A stretch of DNA of 64,000 bases from Pontibacter vulgaris (GTDB taxonomy: Bacteria; Bacteroidota; Bacteroidia; Cytophagales; Hymenobacteraceae). The position numbers and the translations under genes are program-made. The notes below the pieces were generated by a model. It was not told the DNA's origin and ran no database searches. It saw only the letters and a list, made by a program, of their open reading frames with translations. Below are positions 61,545 through 64,000 of this stretch, one piece after another (within the stretch, counting starts at the first letter, position 1; the number at the start of each line of letters is the position of its first letter). The DNA lies in assembly GCF_022758145.1 (NCBI RefSeq), contig NZ_JAJVDH010000005.1, forward strand, positions 310,001 to 374,000, given 5' to 3'.

Positions 61545-62405
61545 CTATAACCGGATAATGGCATTGTATACACCGTTTACCACCTCAGCCATTTTATCGA
61601 AGTCCAGGGTATCTATCGTATCGGTAGGCAGGTGATAATTCGGGTTACGTAGAAAAGCCGAGTTGTTTATCATGACCGCATCAATGTTATACTTCCAGTA
61701 ATTACGATGATCGGATAAACCCACAAGGCCAAATGCTTCGGGTAAGTTAACGGCGTAAACAGGAACCTGGCAATGCGGCTGCATCAGGTCACGCACTTTT
61801 TGAGTAAATGCCTCGTCGCCTTGCCTGCTAACTACAACTATAAAATTACCTGTATCGGGGTAATACTTACTAAATTCAGGGCTGGGAAAACGTTGCGAAC
61901 CTGGTGTATCGGAATAATAGCCGATCATATCATAACAAATCATGGCCTTTACCTGCACACCAGCCTCTTTTAATGATCTGGCATGTACCGCGCTTCCCAT
62001 GTTTGAGCTACCAAAGTATGGCGGCTCTTCGAGGCAATAAGCTACCAATTCTATAGTATGTGTTAATTCATTTTGCCTCTCGTTCAGGAGTCGGGCTATT
62101 TCCAGTAACCCAGCTACTCCACTGGCATTATCGTCTGCGCCAGGTTGGTCTCCACATACATCATAATGGGCACCTACTACAATTCTTTCCGCTGACCTAC
62201 CTTCAAAAATGGCTGTAATATTTTTGTAAGGATTGCCATCAACCTGAAACGGCTGCTCTTTTACCTGGCAATTTAACTTCCTGAATTCAGATATAATATA
62301 GGTCGCGGCTTTGTTCAGCGACTCCAGTTGCAGGTAATTTCGGGGAGGCGAGATGGAGGTAAGTGTTTCCACATCGTTGTATAATCTGTCAGGGCTGGCT
62401 TTCAT
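61545..62405 (-). CDS. M28-family metallopeptidase
   Basis: I chose the ATG at 62405 (MKASPDRLYNDVETLTSI); the frame extends to 62426. The 286-residue product has the M28 zinc motifs: the His and bridging Asp of VVGAHYDVCGDQPGADDNAS, Glu in AYCLEEPPYFGS, Asp in ICYDMIGYYSD and a late His in LVGLSDHRNYW. M28 enzymes remove N-terminal residues from peptides. No signal peptide is seen, so it would act in the cytosol. It is convergent with the D-threonine-aldolase-like gene, only 16 bp apart, without a clear terminator between them. Confidence 0.88.
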   Translation of the reverse strand: MKASPDRLYNDVETLTSISPPRNYLQLESLNKAATYIISEFRKLNCQVKEQPFQVDGNPYKNITAIFEGRSAERIVVGAHYDVCGDQPGADDNASGVAGLLEIARLLNERQNELTHTIELVAYCLEEPPYFGSSNMGSAVHARSLKEAGVQVKAMICYDMIGYYSDTPGSQRFPSPEFSKYYPDTGNFIVVVSRQGDEAFTQKVRDLMQPHCQVPVYAVNLPEAFGLVGLSDHRNYWKYNIDAVMINNSAFLRNPNYHLPTDTIDTLDFDKMAEVVNGVYNAIIRL

Positions 62406-62459
62406 GTTTCCTTTATATATAAGCATTAGAGGTTTTTACATACTGTGAAAGCTGATTTT

Positions 62460-62501
62460 AAAGTATAAAGGCGCAACTCCATAGCTGCGCCTTTATACTT
62501 T
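62460..62501 (-). terminator. Terminator-like hairpin built from two AAGTATAAA motifs
   Basis: A perfect 16-bp stem (AAAGTATAAAGGCGCA with its complement) surrounds a 10-nt loop. Both arms end in the AAGTATAAA motif. It lies 18 bp past the disordered-protein gene stop and upstream of the peptidase gene on the same strand. Confidence 0.72.
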
Positions 62502-62519
62502 GTACTTCTGGTCTATAGT

Positions 62520-63272
62520 TTAATACCGCTGGAAATCCCGGGCATCTCTCTCGAAATGCTCGCTGTAGCCGCTTGGGCCATAACCACCCCGATAAAAGCC
62601 GCTCATGCCATAAGGCTCGTCGTAACGGTTACTTTCGTAGCGACCCAGCGAGCCATAGTCGCCACGGGGTTCGCTGCGTGTGGTGCGGTTGTAGCCGCTA
62701 CCCATGTAATTGCCCTGCTCCTGGCTATAACCTGAAGGGCGGTTTCTGTCTGTGTTAAATTCCGAACGGTCCTGCTGGCTTCCCTGGAATCTGTCAGAGC
62801 TATAAGACTCACGTTGGGATTCTTTTCCGGAAGATCCCATGCCATGGCTGTCGTAATCGCTTTGGTAGCCGTAAGAGCGATGCCCGCTCGGCGCATACCC
62901 TTCCTGCCGGGCATGTTGTGGCGAGCCCATGCCGCTGTCAAAATTCAGATGTGTGTCAGAATCGTAGTGGCGCTGCGATGGCCTGCCGCCCCTTATATCT
63001 CCAAAGCCCTGTGCGCCGCCGTAGCTGCCCATATTGCCATAGTTGTAAGAGGTGCTGTAAGTGCCGGCAATGTCCTGGCGGCTTTCCCGATGTGGTTGTG
63101 CAAATCTATCGCTGCTCCGAGACATATCAGACCAACTGCCGCGGTTTCTGTTCCCATAGTTTTCAGGAAGGTTGCGTTCGCTACTGCTTTCCGGGTGCCG
63201 GAAGCGCTCCGAACGGTGAGTATGGTAGCCGCTAAAGTTCTCATATAAGTTTTGATCTTGTGGTCTGTCCAT
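62520..63272 (-). CDS. Low-complexity, probably disordered Gly/Ser/Tyr/Arg-rich protein
   Basis: This 250-residue protein has no hydrophobic core, signal or membrane segment. It is rich in Gly, Ser, Tyr, Arg, Asp and Gln, with repeated short pieces such as SYGY, YGSLGRYES and SGYNRTTRSEPRGDYGS. I recognise no family. The composition (Tyr and Arg spaced by Gly/Ser) resembles prion-like and phase-separating RNA-binding proteins and also some stress-linked bacterial proteins, but this is an analogy only. Uninterrupted length, its own ATG and a following terminator-like hairpin support a real gene. It stands alone between the peptidase and a partial nucleotidyltransferase-like gene. Confidence 0.65.
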   Translation of the reverse strand: MDRPQDQNLYENFSGYHTHRSERFRHPESSSERNLPENYGNRNRGSWSDMSRSSDRFAQPHRESRQDIAGTYSTSYNYGNMGSYGGAQGFGDIRGGRPSQRHYDSDTHLNFDSGMGSPQHARQEGYAPSGHRSYGYQSDYDSHGMGSSGKESQRESYSSDRFQGSQQDRSEFNTDRNRPSGYSQEQGNYMGSGYNRTTRSEPRGDYGSLGRYESNRYDEPYGMSGFYRGGYGPSGYSEHFERDARDFQRY

Positions 63273-63534
63273 AGCCTGTAATGTTTAATTGGTAAATGTA
63301 AAACTTAACTGTACTACTTAAAATAACGCAGCTCAAGCCGGCGAGTTGGTATAGCACGGGTATTTATTATGGTATAGGCAGCCGTGCCCGGATATAACAA
63401 TTTTTAAGGCAAAGGAGTAAATGCATCTACTCTGGCAAGAGAAAAAGCATCGGTTTTTAAAGCTAAAGGCATAAAAACCAATGCTAACAAGCCATAGCAT
63501 CTTGTACAACTAACCATTTGATTTGAAGAGCAAT

Positions 63535-64000
63535 ATGGCTAAGGAAACGAAGTCTAAAGAAGATAATAAAAAGCTGGAGGCACAGGGGTTTTACCGCGAA
63601 GCGCTGGAATTGCTGAACAAAAGCGGTTGCCCATACTTAGTAGGAGGCGGATTTGCATTGCGCGAATACACGGGCATCATACGCGAAACAAAAGACCTGG
63701 ACGTGTTCTGCAAAGCCGGCGAATACCCGCGTATACTTAAAGTATTTGCAGAAGCTGGTTACGAAACCGAGAACTCAGATGCCCGCTGGCTGGCCAAGGC
63801 AATAAAAGGCGAGCATTTTGTTGACCTGATCTTTAACAATCCCGGCAACTTTTGCCCCGTAGACGATACATGGTTCGACCATGCTGTGAAAGGCGAATTA
63901 TGGGGCGTGCAGGTGCAGTACATACCGGCCGAGGAGCTGATCTGGTGTAAAACCTACGTACAAAACCGAGAGCGTTTCGACGGAGCCGATATCAACCATA
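63535..64000 (+). CDS. Nucleotidyltransferase-fold protein, N-terminal part
   Basis: The ATG at 63535 opens a frame that runs off the window; about 155 residues are visible. After a lysine-rich start it shows CPYLVGGGFALREYTGI and ETKDLDVFCKAGEYPRI. A GG motif followed by a DxD-type acidic motif is the hallmark of the minimal nucleotidyltransferase superfamily (AbiEii/MNT-like and related proteins). Later residues include HFVDLIFNNPGNFCPVDD, whose Asp could complete the metal site. The C-terminal part and any antitoxin or kinase partner lie outside, so its role (toxin-like, antibiotic modification or other) cannot be judged. Confidence 0.75.
   Translation, partial: MAKETKSKEDNKKLEAQGFYREALELLNKSGCPYLVGGGFALREYTGIIRETKDLDVFCKAGEYPRILKVFAEAGYETENSDARWLAKAIKGEHFVDLIFNNPGNFCPVDDTWFDHAVKGELWGVQVQYIPAEELIWCKTYVQNRERFDGADINH

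Noticed and set aside
1-64000. CRISPR arrays, tRNA/rRNA genes, prophage or integrase genes
   Set aside because: No regularly spaced repeats, cloverleaf-like ends, rRNA segments or phage-type proteins were recognised on either strand.

Overview
The window reads as chromosome from a Bacteroidota bacterium, most like Cytophagales of the Hymenobacteraceae/Pontibacter type. The grounds are secreted proteins with type IX secretion (T9SS) C-terminal sorting domains, Wza/Wzc proteins of Bacteroidota type, an NtrC-type regulator with GAFTDA in place of GAFTGA, and few Shine-Dalgarno sequences. The genus is inference from protein style. No rRNA, tRNA, CRISPR array, transposase or phage gene was seen.

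Bases 1-40620 form one large exopolysaccharide locus. It opens with a nucleotide-sugar cassette on the plus strand (epimerase end, RmlC-like epimerase, SAF-domain oxidoreductase, nucleotidyltransferase, GT4, UDP-glucuronate epimerase-like enzyme). Two T9SS-type SGNH esterases follow, then an AlgI/AlgX-type O-acetylation pair and a LamG-repeat surface protein. A long minus-strand block carries export and assembly genes (Wza, Wzc, Wzx, Wzy-like), an ATP-grasp-like protein, GT4, GT2 and GT61 glycosyltransferases and two alginate-lyase-like proteins. It ends with a divergent pair: a GH2-type TIM-barrel protein and a 1314-residue protein joining a BcsA-like membrane glycosyltransferase to GH26-like and GH2-like domains. 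The locus thus appears to hold sugar supply, polymerisation, export, acetylation and trimming or turnover of a surface polymer.

Bases 40712-49875 hold a DUF1737 protein and a seven-gene minus-strand unit: MacA-like adaptor, TolC, LolD/MacB-type ATPase, two permeases, then an NtrC-type sigma-54 activator and its histidine kinase. A near-consensus sigma-54 promoter and an upstream palindrome precede the adaptor gene, suggesting the unit is driven by the activator it encodes. After a bestrophin-family gene, bases 51178-55768 form a second, signalling-linked polysaccharide operon: Hpt protein, response regulator, TPR/YaiO-like barrel, HEAT-repeat membrane protein and processive GT2.

Bases 56119-64000 are mostly housekeeping: aminopeptidase P, AEC transporter, zinc-ribbon coiled-coil protein, HemJ, D-threonine-aldolase-like enzyme, M28 peptidase, a disordered Gly/Ser/Tyr/Arg-rich protein and the start of a nucleotidyltransferase-like gene.

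The most unusual DNA-level signal is the heptamer AAGTATA (complement TATACTT), which occurs inside genes, between genes and in the arms of terminators far more often than chance. Its arrangement resembles DNA uptake sequences or highly iterated palindromes.
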